Source: Paracoccaceae bacterium
GTDB lineage: Bacteria; Pseudomonadota; Alphaproteobacteria; Rhodobacterales; Rhodobacteraceae
NCBI GenBank assembly: GCA_015487255.1
Contig: WFQA01000033.1
Location: forward strand, 1-16,035
Length of the DNA stretch: 16,035 bases
Direction: 5' to 3'
The position numbers and the translations under genes are program-made. Below are positions 6,004-13,384 of this stretch, in pieces. The notes below the pieces were generated by a model, which searched no databases, was not told where the DNA came from, and was given only the letters and a program-made list of their open reading frames with translations. Position 1 is the stretch's first letter. Every line of letters begins with the position of its first letter.

Positions 6004-6867
6004 ATGGAAACCTTGGAAGCCGAGCTGGCAAATTTCAGCATCACATTAAATATTCTCACCATCTCCGGGCTGGCCTTCCTGTTGGCGCTCACCTCCGAAA
6101 CCCTGTGGGATGTGATAAGGGGCCACCGCAAAAACCTTGGGGAAACCTTTGTCAACGCTTCGATCGGCATTGTCACGGCCTTGCTGGAGCGCACATTTTA
6201 CAGCCTGATCTTCGTGTTTGGCCTGTGGCTGGCCACGCCCTTTGCCCTGCTGCAAATTCCCAATGCGTGGTGGGTGCTGCCGCTGGCAATTTTTGCCGCC
6301 GATTTCACCTATTACTGGATGCACCGCATCGAGCACGAGACCCGTATCCTCTGGGCCAATCACTCGGTGCATCACTCCTCGCCCGAATATAATTTCACCA
6401 CGGCGCTGCGCATTTCATGGGTAGACAGCCTGGTCGAGTGGGTATTTTTCCTGCCGATGATCCTGCTTGGCTTCAGCCTGGCGCAAACCGTCACCGGGTT
6501 GTTTGTGGTGCTGGCTTACCAAAGCTGGGTGCATACCGAAAAACCGGGCAAGCTTGGCTGGCTGGATCGCGTATTCAACACCCCTTCCGTGCACCGGGTG
6601 CATCACGGGACCAATGCGCAATATATCGATAAAAACTACGGCGGTATCCTAATCATCTGGGACCGGATCTTTGGCACCTATGAGCCGGAGCGGGAAAAGG
6701 TGGTTTACGGCATCACCACGCCTGTCAACACCATCAACCCGTTAAAAGTGGTGTTTATCGAATATCGCAATATCTGGCGCGACCTGAAAAAGGCCAGATC
6801 CGGGCGCGAGGCCCTTGGCTACCTGTTTCGTCGCCCCGGGTGGAGACCGGGCAAACCCCGTAAATAA
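6004..6867 (+). CDS. Sterol desaturase / fatty acid hydroxylase superfamily membrane protein
   Basis: This 287-residue integral membrane protein belongs to the superfamily of di-iron oxidases that hydroxylate or desaturate lipids. The histidine clusters are HRIEH (107-111), HSVHH (120-124) and HRVHH (197-201), which are the metal ligands of the family. Hydrophobic segments lie near 15-32, 55-85, 90-104, and 147-172. The C-terminal NYGGILIIWDRIFGTYEPE (211-229) is a strong superfamily signature. The substrate cannot be read from sequence; bacterial members include enzymes acting on sterols, carotenoids, alkylglycerols and fatty acids, and many are uncharacterised. ATG 6004 follows AAAGGA by about 8 nt. 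It is transcribed away from a TetR gene, with an operator-like repeat at its predicted start point, so it is probably inducible. Confidence 0.93.
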   Translation: METLEAELANFSITLNILTISGLAFLLALTSETLWDVIRGHRKNLGETFVNASIGIVTALLERTFYSLIFVFGLWLATPFALLQIPNAWWVLPLAIFAADFTYYWMHRIEHETRILWANHSVHHSSPEYNFTTALRISWVDSLVEWVFFLPMILLGFSLAQTVTGLFVVLAYQSWVHTEKPGKLGWLDRVFNTPSVHRVHHGTNAQYIDKNYGGILIIWDRIFGTYEPEREKVVYGITTPVNTINPLKVVFIEYRNIWRDLKKARSGREALGYLFRRPGWRPGKPRK

Positions 6868-6891
6868 ACCCACATGTGGCGCGGCCACCGG

Positions 6892-6920
6892 TTGCGCCGC
6901 GCCCCCTCCAGAGCTAGACT
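6892..6920 (+). promoter_or_regulatory. Candidate promoter of the DUF2125 gene
   Basis: TTGCGC (6892-6897), a 17-bp spacer and TAGACT (6915-6920) lie shortly before the AGGAGA ribosome site at 6931-6936. The 75-bp gap after the desaturase gene thus appears to hold an independent promoter. Confidence 0.45.
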
Positions 6921-6942
6921 TTTAGCATACAGGAGAACATCA

Positions 6943-8391
6943 ATGCGCTATTTCATCCCCGCTCTTTTGCTCGCCGCCGCCCCGGCATTCGCCCAGATTA
7001 CGCCCGATGACCTGCTGGCCAACTGGCAGGAATTCAGCCTTCAGCTTGGTGACGAGCTGGTCTATGAGCGCATTGAGCGCAAGGGAGACAGCCTCACCCT
7101 GATCAATGTCACCCTGGTTGACGGCCCCGAAGCCCCGCTCAAATGGCTGCGGCTTGATGGCTTGCCCGACGGCTCGGTTGATATCAGCTTTTCGCCCAAT
7201 CTGGAAAATATCATCACCCGCGAAGACTCAGACGGGTTCTCCTCGATCACCAATTACAGCCTGTCCGGGCTGGCGCTTAATGCCTCGGGCAATCCCGCTG
7301 CCATTCTCTATCGGTTTTCGGCTGATACGCTCACCTCCAAAACCACCGAAATAACCGATAGCGTGCCAAGCAGAACCGATCTGCGCATCAGCGCAATAGC
7401 GGGCGAGATCCGACACCGGCCAACCGCCAATGAAAGCCAGAACCTTGCCGGCTTTGTTACCTTTGAGTCCATCACGATCAATAACCGGCTCACCCCGCTG
7501 GCGCCGGCGGAGCGCACATTCTTTGACTGGGCCGCGCTCGATACCCGGCTGGATCTTGATGTCACCATTCCCAATGATATAGCTAAAACCGATGCCAACA
7601 TCCCCGAAGGCCTGAGCATGGCGATCACCCTGGCCACCGGCCCCTACGATATGCGCTTTAGCGAGAAAGCGGGCAGTGAGTTTACCTTCAGCCAGCAATC
7701 GGGCCTGCTCATGCTTGGCATGGATGCGCGCCAGCTCAGCTATGCGGCCAGCACCGAGATCGCCAATATCGCCCTGCAAAGCAGCGATTCCAGTATCCCC
7801 GGTTTTGGCCTCGGCATTGAGGCCGGGGCGTTTGAGATCAAAATACCGCTGAAAAAATCGGATGAAGCGCAGGATTTCTCTCTTGCCTCCCGCTTCACCG
7901 GCCTGTTGCTTGATGAGCGGACATGGCAAGGGCTGGACCCGGTGCCGGAGCTTTCGCTGGCACCGCTCAATTTTGGCTTTGCCCTTAATGGCACGGCACT
8001 GATCAACGAAGACCTGTTTGACGATGGTGCCATGCAGGCGCTGGTCGGGCCTGCCGCCGAGCTGCGCTCACTCAAGCTCAGCGGGTTGAGCCTGGATTTT
8101 GACGGGCTTGGCCTGAATGGCAATGGCGCGCTCACCTTCAACCCCGACAGGATCGATCCGGCCACGGGCCAGCCAGTGCCAACCGGCAGGTTTGAATTCT
8201 CCCTCACCGGCGCGCTGGGCCTGCTAGACAAAATCGGCCGTATGGGGGTGGTTGACCCGCTGGTCATCCTCGGCGCGAAAGGCGCGCTGGGCATGTTTGC
8301 CCGCCCCGGCAATATGCCGGACAGCTTTTCTACCGTGATAGAATTTCAGGAAGATGGCAGCATCACCGCCAACGGGGTCGCGCTGGAATAA
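6943..8391 (+). CDS. DUF2125 domain-containing exported protein
   Basis: This is a 482-residue protein of unknown function. Residues 1-17 (MRYFIPALLLAAAPAFA) form a Sec signal peptide with an AFA-Q cleavage site, so it is probably periplasmic or envelope-associated. The mature part is rich in beta-strand-like repeats with many leucine, asparagine and aspartate residues, and has no catalytic motif that I can see. The C-terminal stretch LLDKIGRMGVVDPL, then GALGMFARP and a closing FQEDGSITANG, resembles DUF2125 proteins of Rhodobacterales. The architecture recalls envelope proteins with AsmA-like beta repeats, but that is only an impression. An earlier in-frame ATG at 6874 exists. ATG 6943 is chosen because AGGAGA lies 6 nt ahead and the signal peptide starts there. 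It is convergent with prs. Confidence 0.82.
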   Translation: MRYFIPALLLAAAPAFAQITPDDLLANWQEFSLQLGDELVYERIERKGDSLTLINVTLVDGPEAPLKWLRLDGLPDGSVDISFSPNLENIITREDSDGFSSITNYSLSGLALNASGNPAAILYRFSADTLTSKTTEITDSVPSRTDLRISAIAGEIRHRPTANESQNLAGFVTFESITINNRLTPLAPAERTFFDWAALDTRLDLDVTIPNDIAKTDANIPEGLSMAITLATGPYDMRFSEKAGSEFTFSQQSGLLMLGMDARQLSYAASTEIANIALQSSDSSIPGFGLGIEAGAFEIKIPLKKSDEAQDFSLASRFTGLLLDERTWQGLDPVPELSLAPLNFGFALNGTALINEDLFDDGAMQALVGPAAELRSLKLSGLSLDFDGLGLNGNGALTFNPDRIDPATGQPVPTGRFEFSLTGALGLLDKIGRMGVVDPLVILGAKGALGMFARPGNMPDSFSTVIEFQEDGSITANGVALE

Positions 8392-8397
8392 CCCGCA

Positions 8398-8458
8398 GCG
8401 CCGCACCCCGGTTTGAGCGTGGTGCATTTTTGCCAAAGGCAAAAATGCGCAGCGGCGC
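8398..8458. repeat. Strong 11-bp hairpin inside outer GC arms, convergent junction
   Basis: GCATTTTTGCC (8424-8434) and GGCAAAAATGC (8438-8448) form a perfect 11-bp stem with loop AAA. Outer arms GCGCCGC (8398-8404) and GCGGCGC (8452-8458) enclose it. It lies 33 bp after the DUF2125 stop, facing prs. T precedes A on both strands and no U-tract follows, so any termination would be by stem formation or Rho rather than the standard intrinsic mechanism. Confidence 0.75.
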
Positions 8459-8460
8459 CG

Positions 8461-8481
8461 TGGCCTCGCTGCGCTCGGCGG
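8461..8481 (+). repeat. Intergenic core repeat, copy 2
   Basis: GGCCTCGCTGCGCTCGGC (8462-8479) is identical to the copy at 307-324, and as in that copy it directly follows a hairpin cluster. Confidence 0.7.
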
Positions 8482-8516
8482 GTGGCGTTTGCCGATAGGC
8501 TGCGCGGGCCTTATTC

Positions 8517-9533
8517 TCAGCTTTCGGGGTAATATACCTCGTAAAGCGGGCCAAGGGTTTCATCCCTGAACAGCGAGGAAACCGATGAGCCGCTGGCGAT
8601 ATTCTGGATCGCCTGCGCATAGACCGGTGCTGTGGGCACCATACGGATTTTCTTGGCCTTTTTTACTTCGTCAGTGGCTTCGATCGAATCGGTGATCACC
8701 AGGGATTTCATCGTCGAGGCCTGAATACGCCCCACCGCCGGGCCGGAAAGCACGCCGTGGGTGATATAGGAATGCACCTCTTTGGCGCCTTTTTCGGTCA
8801 GCAGATCTGCGGCCTTGCACAGGGTGCCGGCGGTGTCGCAAATATCATCCACAATAATACAGACCTTGCCCTTGACCTCACCGATCACCGTCATCCCCTC
8901 GATCTCGCCCGGGGCGTTGCGGCGCTTGTCCACGATCGCCAGATCGGCGCCGATGCGCTGGGCCAATTGCCGGGCACGGGCCACGCCCCCCACATCGGGG
9001 GAAACCACGGTCACGTCTTTCAGATTTTTGAAATGGTGCTTTACATCCAGCGCAAAGATCGGCGAGGCATGCAGGTTATCCACCGGGATATCGAAAAAAC
9101 CCTGAATTTGCGCGGCGTGCAGATCCATGGTCAGCACCCGGTCAATGCCGGATTTGGTCAGCAGGTTGGCCACCAGTTTGGCGCTGATCGGGGTGCGGGC
9201 CTTGGTGCGCCTATCTTGCCGGGCGTAGCCGAAATAGGGGATGACGGCGGTGATGCGCTTGGCCGAGGAGCGCTTGAGCGCATCGGCAATGATCATCAGT
9301 TCCATCAGGTTGGTATTGGCCGGTTTGGCGGTGGGCTGCAGGATAAACATATCCTCGTCGCGCACATTCTCGAAAACCTCGACGAATATCTCGCCATCAT
9401 TGAACTGCTCGACCCGCGCTTCCACCAATGAGACCGGCGCGCCCCGGTGCATGCCCATTCGCTTGACGATATTTGTTGCAAGGGTTCGGTTGGCATTGCC
9501 TGAAATCAGCTTGGGGGCTTCGGTGCGGCGCAT
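8517..9533 (-). CDS. prs: Ribose-phosphate diphosphokinase (PRPP synthetase)
   Basis: Prs makes PRPP from ribose-5-phosphate and ATP for purine, pyrimidine, histidine, tryptophan and NAD synthesis. The 338-residue protein has FGYARQDRR (101-109), DLHAAQIQGFFDIP (137-150), VVSPDVGGVARA (176-187) and the PRPP-binding loop VDDICDTAGT (228-237). Asp229 and Asp230 are the metal/ribose ligands. ICD replaces the MID of many bacteria, as seen in alphaproteobacteria. The catalytic flexible loop region DKRRNAPGEIEG (202-213) keeps KRR. The frame is open to an ATG at 9605, but the family N-terminus (EAPKLISGNANRTLA) fits ATG 9533, which has AAAGG about 9 nt ahead. The 108-bp gap to the divergent hydrolase has no clear promoter. 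Another ribose-5-phosphate gene, rpiA, lies 5 kb away. Confidence 0.96.
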   Translation of the reverse strand: MRRTEAPKLISGNANRTLATNIVKRMGMHRGAPVSLVEARVEQFNDGEIFVEVFENVRDEDMFILQPTAKPANTNLMELMIIADALKRSSAKRITAVIPYFGYARQDRRTKARTPISAKLVANLLTKSGIDRVLTMDLHAAQIQGFFDIPVDNLHASPIFALDVKHHFKNLKDVTVVSPDVGGVARARQLAQRIGADLAIVDKRRNAPGEIEGMTVIGEVKGKVCIIVDDICDTAGTLCKAADLLTEKGAKEVHSYITHGVLSGPAVGRIQASTMKSLVITDSIEATDEVKKAKKIRMVPTAPVYAQAIQNIASGSSVSSLFRDETLGPLYEVYYPES

Positions 9534-9641
9534 ATCGTGAGACCTTTGCTGGGAAGAATCGATGATGACTTGCGCGCGGTGTAACAAACCCGTTGCCGCT
9601 TGCATAGGGGCTTGTTAAGCCAGAACTGAAATGGAGGCAGA

Positions 9642-10439
9642 ATGACGATTGAAACCATCAACGGGCGTAAAGTGGGGGTGAGCCGCGCGGGCACCGGCCC
9701 ACCGATGCTGCTGCTGCATTGCGCGCTGGCCCATCGCGGGGTATTAGCGCCGCTGATCACAAAGCTTGGCGAGATGGCGTTTACCAGCTTTGACCTGCCC
9801 GGTCATGGGCAATCGGAATTTGACCAAAGCACGGATATTCAGCGCCAGGCCTGTGAAACCGCCATCACATTGCTGGAGCAGGCCGATGGCCCGAGCCATA
9901 TATTTGGCCATAGTTTTGGCGGCACCGTGGCGCTGAAAGTGGCGCTGATGCGGCCTGACCTAGTGCGCACGCTCAGCCTTTACGAGCCGGTTTATTTTTC
10001 ACTGCTGGCCAAGGCCAACCCGACCGCTTATGCCGCCGAAGCCAAGGCGGCTGAGGGTTTTACCACCGCGGCGCAGGCTGGCAACTGGCCCGAGGCCGCC
10101 CGCGCCTTTCTGGCGCGTTGGAGCATGGAGGGGTTTGACACCCTTCCCTCTGCCCAGCGTGCCTATGTTTTGCAAACCATTCCGTTAATTATGGCCAGCG
10201 CCCCGTCGATCGTTGAACCGGAGAGCGGGGCTGATACGCTGGCCGGACTTGCTGAACTGCGTTGCCCGGTTTTGCTGATGCAGGGGGGGTGCTCACCGGC
10301 AGTGATCGGGGCGATAAACCAGGCAATTGCAAGCCGCGCGCCAGATGCGCAGTTGCATAAATTGAACGCGGCGGGGCATATGGGGCCGATCACCCATGCG
10401 GGCGCGGTGGCGGCGCTGATGGTTGGGCATATGCTCTGA
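9642..10439 (+). CDS. Alpha/beta hydrolase with altered acid residue
   Basis: This is a 265-residue alpha/beta-hydrolase-fold protein of unknown substrate. The nucleophile elbow GHSFGG puts Ser91 in place. The oxyanion-hole strand is MLLLHCALAH (22-31). DLPGHGQSE (51-59) is typical of the MhpC/BioH-like group. The C-terminal AAGHMGPITH supplies His246. After the beta strand CPVLLMQG, where an Asp usually completes the triad (GGDSP or similar), this protein has GGCSP with Cys217. The acid may be elsewhere or missing. ATG 9642 is preceded by GGAGG (9633-9637). There is no signal peptide, so it is probably cytoplasmic. It is divergent from prs and convergent with ltaE, apparently monocistronic. 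Esterase, lactonase or C-C hydrolase activity cannot be told apart. Confidence 0.85.
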   Translation: MTIETINGRKVGVSRAGTGPPMLLLHCALAHRGVLAPLITKLGEMAFTSFDLPGHGQSEFDQSTDIQRQACETAITLLEQADGPSHIFGHSFGGTVALKVALMRPDLVRTLSLYEPVYFSLLAKANPTAYAAEAKAAEGFTTAAQAGNWPEAARAFLARWSMEGFDTLPSAQRAYVLQTIPLIMASAPSIVEPESGADTLAGLAELRCPVLLMQGGCSPAVIGAINQAIASRAPDAQLHKLNAAGHMGPITHAGAVAALMVGHML

Positions 10440-10444
10440 CCACG

Positions 10445-10496
10445 CGCCCTGCGGGCGGCATGGCCTCGCTACGCTCGGCAAGGGGGCCCTGCCCCC
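10445..10496 (+). repeat. Intergenic core repeat, copy 3, between two GC hairpins
   Basis: The hairpin CGCCC/GGGCG (10445-10449 with 10453-10457) is followed by the core at 10462-10479, which has A for G at one position (GCTACGC), then the hairpin GGGGGC/GCCCCC (10482-10487 with 10491-10496, loop CCT). It occupies most of the 88-bp convergent gap between the hydrolase and ltaE and may end both transcripts. Confidence 0.65.
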
Positions 10497-10527
10497 AAAC
10501 CCCCGGCGAATTTTGCAAAGAGTGAAA

Positions 10528-11577
10528 TCAGGCGATCAGGGTGAGGAATTGGTCTATCTCGGCATCGGTGGTGGACCAGTTGCAAACCAGACGCGCTGAG
10601 ATCGGGGCTTCGTCCGGGCCTTCCAGCGGCTGGTCAAACGGCCAGTGGTAATATTTGGCCCCGGATTGTTGCGCAATGCGGTGACCCTTGCGTGGCCAAG
10701 CGGCAAAAACCGCATTGGCCTCAACCGGATGCAAAAGCGCGGCACCGGGGATTTGCAGAATGCCCTTGGCCAGCCTGTCTGCCGCGCGGTTGGCCTGTGC
10801 GGCCAGCCGGTGCCACAGGTCATCAGCCAGATAGGCCTGCATCTGCGCCGATAAAAACCGGTGCTTGGAAAACAAATGCCCGCCGCGCTTGCGGCGCAGC
10901 TCGAACTCCCATGCCAGATCGGGGTTGAAGAGGATAACCGCCTCCACCCCGAGCAGACCGTTTTTGGTGCCGCCAAAGCTGAGCACATCAATGCCGGCTT
11001 TCCATGTCAGCTCGGCCGGGGTGCAGCCGAGCCGCACCAGCGCGTTGCTGAAGCGCGCCCCGTCCATATGGCAGGGGATATCGGCTTTTTTGGCGATATC
11101 ACAAAGTGCGGCCACCTCTTGCGGGGTGTAAACCGCCCCGGCCTCGGTGGCATTGGTGAGGCTCAGCGCGCCTTTTTGTACATTGTGCACACCTGCCCGC
11201 GCCGTGTGGCTTATGGCGTGGCTGAGGCTTTCGGGGGCTATCTTGGCATCGGCACCATCGAGCAGGGTCAGCTTGCTGCCGCCGGTATAAAACTCAGGCG
11301 CGCCGCACTCGTCTTCCTCGATATGGGCGTTGCGGTGGCAATATACCGTTTGCCAGGGCTGCACCAGGCAAGCCAGCCCCAGCGCATTGGCCGCGGTGCC
11401 GGTGGCCACCAGATAGACCTCCGCCCCGGGGGCCTCAAACAGCTCGCGGATCTGGCTGCGCACCTCGTCCATGATCGGGTCAGCCCCGTAGGGCATGGCG
11501 ATGCCGCTATTGGCCTTGGCGATCGCCTCGATTACTTCGGGCGCGGCAGGCCCGCCATTATCCGATGCAAAAAACAT
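10528..11577 (-). CDS. ltaE: Low-specificity L-threonine aldolase
   Basis: This PLP enzyme cleaves L-threonine and L-allo-threonine to glycine and acetaldehyde. The 349-residue protein has the family start FFASDNGGPAAPEV, phosphate-loop ATGTAAN (58-64), HRNAHIEEDECGAPEF (81-96), the cofactor Asp in HMDGARF (170-176) and the Schiff-base Lys205 in SFGGTKNG (200-207). Length is normal. ATG 11577 lies 3 nt after the ycgN stop. A GGGGAG site in the end of ycgN serves it, so translation is probably coupled. It is the last gene of the five-gene unit that starts at ppaC. Together with sdaA it gives the region two amino-acid-degrading enzymes, but they are in separate transcripts. Confidence 0.94.
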   Translation of the reverse strand: MFFASDNGGPAAPEVIEAIAKANSGIAMPYGADPIMDEVRSQIRELFEAPGAEVYLVATGTAANALGLACLVQPWQTVYCHRNAHIEEDECGAPEFYTGGSKLTLLDGADAKIAPESLSHAISHTARAGVHNVQKGALSLTNATEAGAVYTPQEVAALCDIAKKADIPCHMDGARFSNALVRLGCTPAELTWKAGIDVLSFGGTKNGLLGVEAVILFNPDLAWEFELRRKRGGHLFSKHRFLSAQMQAYLADDLWHRLAAQANRAADRLAKGILQIPGAALLHPVEANAVFAAWPRKGHRIAQQSGAKYYHWPFDQPLEGPDEAPISARLVCNWSTTDAEIDQFLTLIA

Positions 11578-11580
11578 ATC

Positions 11581-12018
11581 TCACTCCCCGATGATGTAAT
11601 CTTCGATAGCGTCCATATCGACCTCGTATTCCGGTATTGCCCAATCTTTCACCGAAGCCCCCGCCTCTACAACCGATTCGCTGTTACCGGTGAGCAACGG
11701 GTGCCAGTCGGGCAGGTTTTCACCCTCGTGCAGCAGCCGGTAGGCGCAGGTTGCGGGCATCCACCCGGCGATTTCATGGATGTTATCCGGGGTCAGAATA
11801 ACACAATCCTTTACGATCTGTTTGCGCAGGGCATAGTTGCCACAGCGGCAGGTTTTGGTATCGAGCAGGCGGCAAGACACGTTGGTGAACAGGAAATTGC
11901 CGCTCTCCTCATCCTCAAGCTTGATCAGGCAGCAATTGCCGCAACCGTCGCAAAGCGCCTCCCATTCCTCGCCGGTCATTTCAGCTAGCGGCACCCGCTG
12001 CCAAAACGCCTTACGCAT
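11581..12018 (-). CDS. YcgN family cysteine cluster protein (UPF0260)
   Basis: This 145-residue protein belongs to the YcgN/UPF0260 family, whose biochemical role is not established. Cysteines are in the family arrangement: CDGCGNCC (23-30), Cys49, CRC (57-59), Cys72 and Cys91, suggesting metal or Fe-S binding. The frame is open upstream to a TTG at 12057, but the first ATG is 12018, and the family begins with a short leader like MRKAFWQRVPLAEMTGEEWEALC. ATG 12018 lies inside the end of ribF, sharing ATGCGTAA with its stop (8-bp overlap). Translation therefore probably depends on ribosomes finishing ribF; no separate strong ribosome site is visible. It is followed 3 nt later by ltaE. The tie to flavin synthesis or PLP enzymes is unproven. 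Confidence 0.92.
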   Translation of the reverse strand: MRKAFWQRVPLAEMTGEEWEALCDGCGNCCLIKLEDEESGNFLFTNVSCRLLDTKTCRCGNYALRKQIVKDCVILTPDNIHEIAGWMPATCAYRLLHEGENLPDWHPLLTGNSESVVEAGASVKDWAIPEYEVDMDAIEDYIIGE

Positions 12019-12931
12019 TTTCGAGGATCGCACGGCTTTGGCTGCAATCTTTTTCAATTTGTTCGATTAGTGCAGGCAGATCGTCGAATTTCAACTCCGG
12101 GCGTTGAAATTCTACAAGAGCTACCGAAACCTCGGCCCCATACAGATCACCGTCAAAATCAAAAACATAGACTTCGAGGTTGGGAATATTACGGCCAAAG
12201 GTTGGCCGCTCGCCAAGGCTCGCCGCGCCTTTATAGCTGCCCTTAGATGGCCCGGTCAGCACATCAAACAGCACCGCATAAACCCCGAATCGCGGCAGGT
12301 GCAGCTCTTGGACCGAAATATTAGCGGTCGGAAAACCAAGCTCTCGCCCACGCTGGTCACCCTGCTCCACCATACCGTCTATGCGGTGCCAATGGCCAAG
12401 CATGCGCGCCGCATCCCGCGGCTGCCCGGCGGCCAGAGCACTGCGAATCGCCGAGGAGGAATAAGGGCCGTATTCGTCAGAGATCAGCGGGGCGACCACC
12501 AGTTCAATACCGTAATCAGGGCAATGGCGGCGCAGAAACGCCACATCGCCCTGCCGCCCCTTGCCAAAACGGAAATCCTCGCCGACAACCAGCCGCAAAA
12601 TGCCTAAGCCCCCGGCCAGCACATCGCGCAGAAACTCCAGCGCTGTCAGGCTGGAAAGCGCTTTGTCAAAAGGCAGGTCATAAAGCACATCCACCCCGAT
12701 TTTCGCCAGCCGGTGCCGTTTGGCGGCGGCGTTCATCAACCGGAATGGCGGCGCATCGGGGGCAAAAAAACTGCGCGGGTGCGGCTCGAAGCTGACCACC
12801 CCCAGCGGCATACCCTTTATCCGCGCCAGATCGATCACCGAGCGGTGGCCCAGATGCACCCCGTCAAAATTGCCCATCGCCACTGAAGCGCCGCGCAGGG
12901 TGATATCACTATACCGCTCGAAAATCTGCAT
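12011..12931 (-). CDS. ribF: Bifunctional riboflavin kinase / FMN adenylyltransferase
   Basis: RibF phosphorylates riboflavin to FMN and adenylates FMN to FAD in the cytoplasm. The 306-residue length is normal. The N-terminal nucleotidyltransferase half shows GNFDGVHLGH (20-29), VVGEDFRFGKGR (115-126) and YSSSAIR (157-163). The C-terminal kinase half shows GRELGFPTANI (195-205), the binding-loop region ERPTFG (241-246) and LEVYVFDFDGDLYG (252-265), with Glu253 the likely catalytic base. ATG 12931 follows AAGGG by about 7 nt. It lies 9 nt after the maoC-like gene and overlaps ycgN by 8 bp, in the middle of a tight minus-strand operon. FAD made here would serve flavoenzymes such as Gor nearby, though that is general metabolism rather than a specific link. 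Confidence 0.96.
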   Translation of the reverse strand: MQIFERYSDITLRGASVAMGNFDGVHLGHRSVIDLARIKGMPLGVVSFEPHPRSFFAPDAPPFRLMNAAAKRHRLAKIGVDVLYDLPFDKALSSLTALEFLRDVLAGGLGILRLVVGEDFRFGKGRQGDVAFLRRHCPDYGIELVVAPLISDEYGPYSSSAIRSALAAGQPRDAARMLGHWHRIDGMVEQGDQRGRELGFPTANISVQELHLPRFGVYAVLFDVLTGPSKGSYKGAASLGERPTFGRNIPNLEVYVFDFDGDLYGAEVSVALVEFQRPELKFDDLPALIEQIEKDCSQSRAILENA

Positions 12932-12940
12932 ATTGCGCCC

Positions 12941-13381
12941 TTATTCCCGGCGCGGTGCCAGCACCAGCGCCTTGCCTTTGATCACAACTGTATCGCCCAC
13001 GGTGCAAATGCAATCAAGCCCCACGCGGCGGGTGCGGATATCAATATCATGGATAACCACCTCGGCGCGCACCCTGTCTCCGGGGCGCACCGGGGCGGTG
13101 AAGGTCAGTTCCTGCTTGAGGTAAATGGTGCCATGGCCGGGCAGTTGCTCGCCAATCACAGCCGAAATCAGCCCCGCGCCCAGCATGCCGTGGGCAATGC
13201 GGCCCTGAAACGGGGTGCCGTTGGCATATTCCTCATCCATGTGAATCGGGTTGTGGTCAGAACTGAGCACCGCAAAGGCATGGATGGCCTCATCATCGAT
13301 CAGCCTTTCCAGAAAGCGGCTCATGCCCACTTCCAATTCGTCGATATAAAGCGTGCCGACCGGCAGGTCATGTCCGCGCAT
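12941..13381 (-). CDS. MaoC-like (R)-specific enoyl-CoA hydratase family protein
   Basis: This is a 146-residue single-hotdog dehydratase. The hydratase-2 motif is clear: SSDHNPIHMDEEYANGTPF (40-58), with Asp42 and His47 matching the catalytic Asp/His pair of PhaJ-type enzymes (same 5-residue spacing), followed by GRIAHGMLGAGLISAVIGEQLPG. These enzymes hydrate trans-2-enoyl-CoA to (R)-3-hydroxyacyl-CoA and can feed PHA synthesis; other MaoC proteins have different acyl-CoA substrates, so the exact reaction is open. ATG 13381 is used, 3 nt after the ppaC stop. Its ribosome site is poor (GAAAG), consistent with coupled translation. Met20 is a less likely alternative because it would drop the LYIDELEVG strand. 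It is the second gene of the ppaC operon. Confidence 0.9.
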   Translation of the reverse strand: MRGHDLPVGTLYIDELEVGMSRFLERLIDDEAIHAFAVLSSDHNPIHMDEEYANGTPFQGRIAHGMLGAGLISAVIGEQLPGHGTIYLKQELTFTAPVRPGDRVRAEVVIHDIDIRTRRVGLDCICTVGDTVVIKGKALVLAPRRE

Positions 13382-13384
13382 GGC

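Noticed and set aside
7228..7929. Open frame of 233 codons on the - strand
   Set aside because: It is antisense to the DUF2125 gene, which has a signal peptide, a ribosome site and a promoter; the shadow has none.
8757..9431. Open frame of 224 codons on the + strand
   Set aside because: It is antisense to prs; the composition is histidine/glycine-rich, as expected for a shadow frame.
10861..11988. Open frame of 375 codons on the + strand
   Set aside because: It lies antisense to ltaE and ycgN, which have clear family motifs; there is no recognisable domain. It is a by-product of GC-rich codon use.
12019..12057. Longer YcgN start (TTG 12057)
   Set aside because: It would overlap ribF by 47 bp and adds a lysine-rich stretch absent from the family. 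ATG 12018 fits the usual N-terminus.
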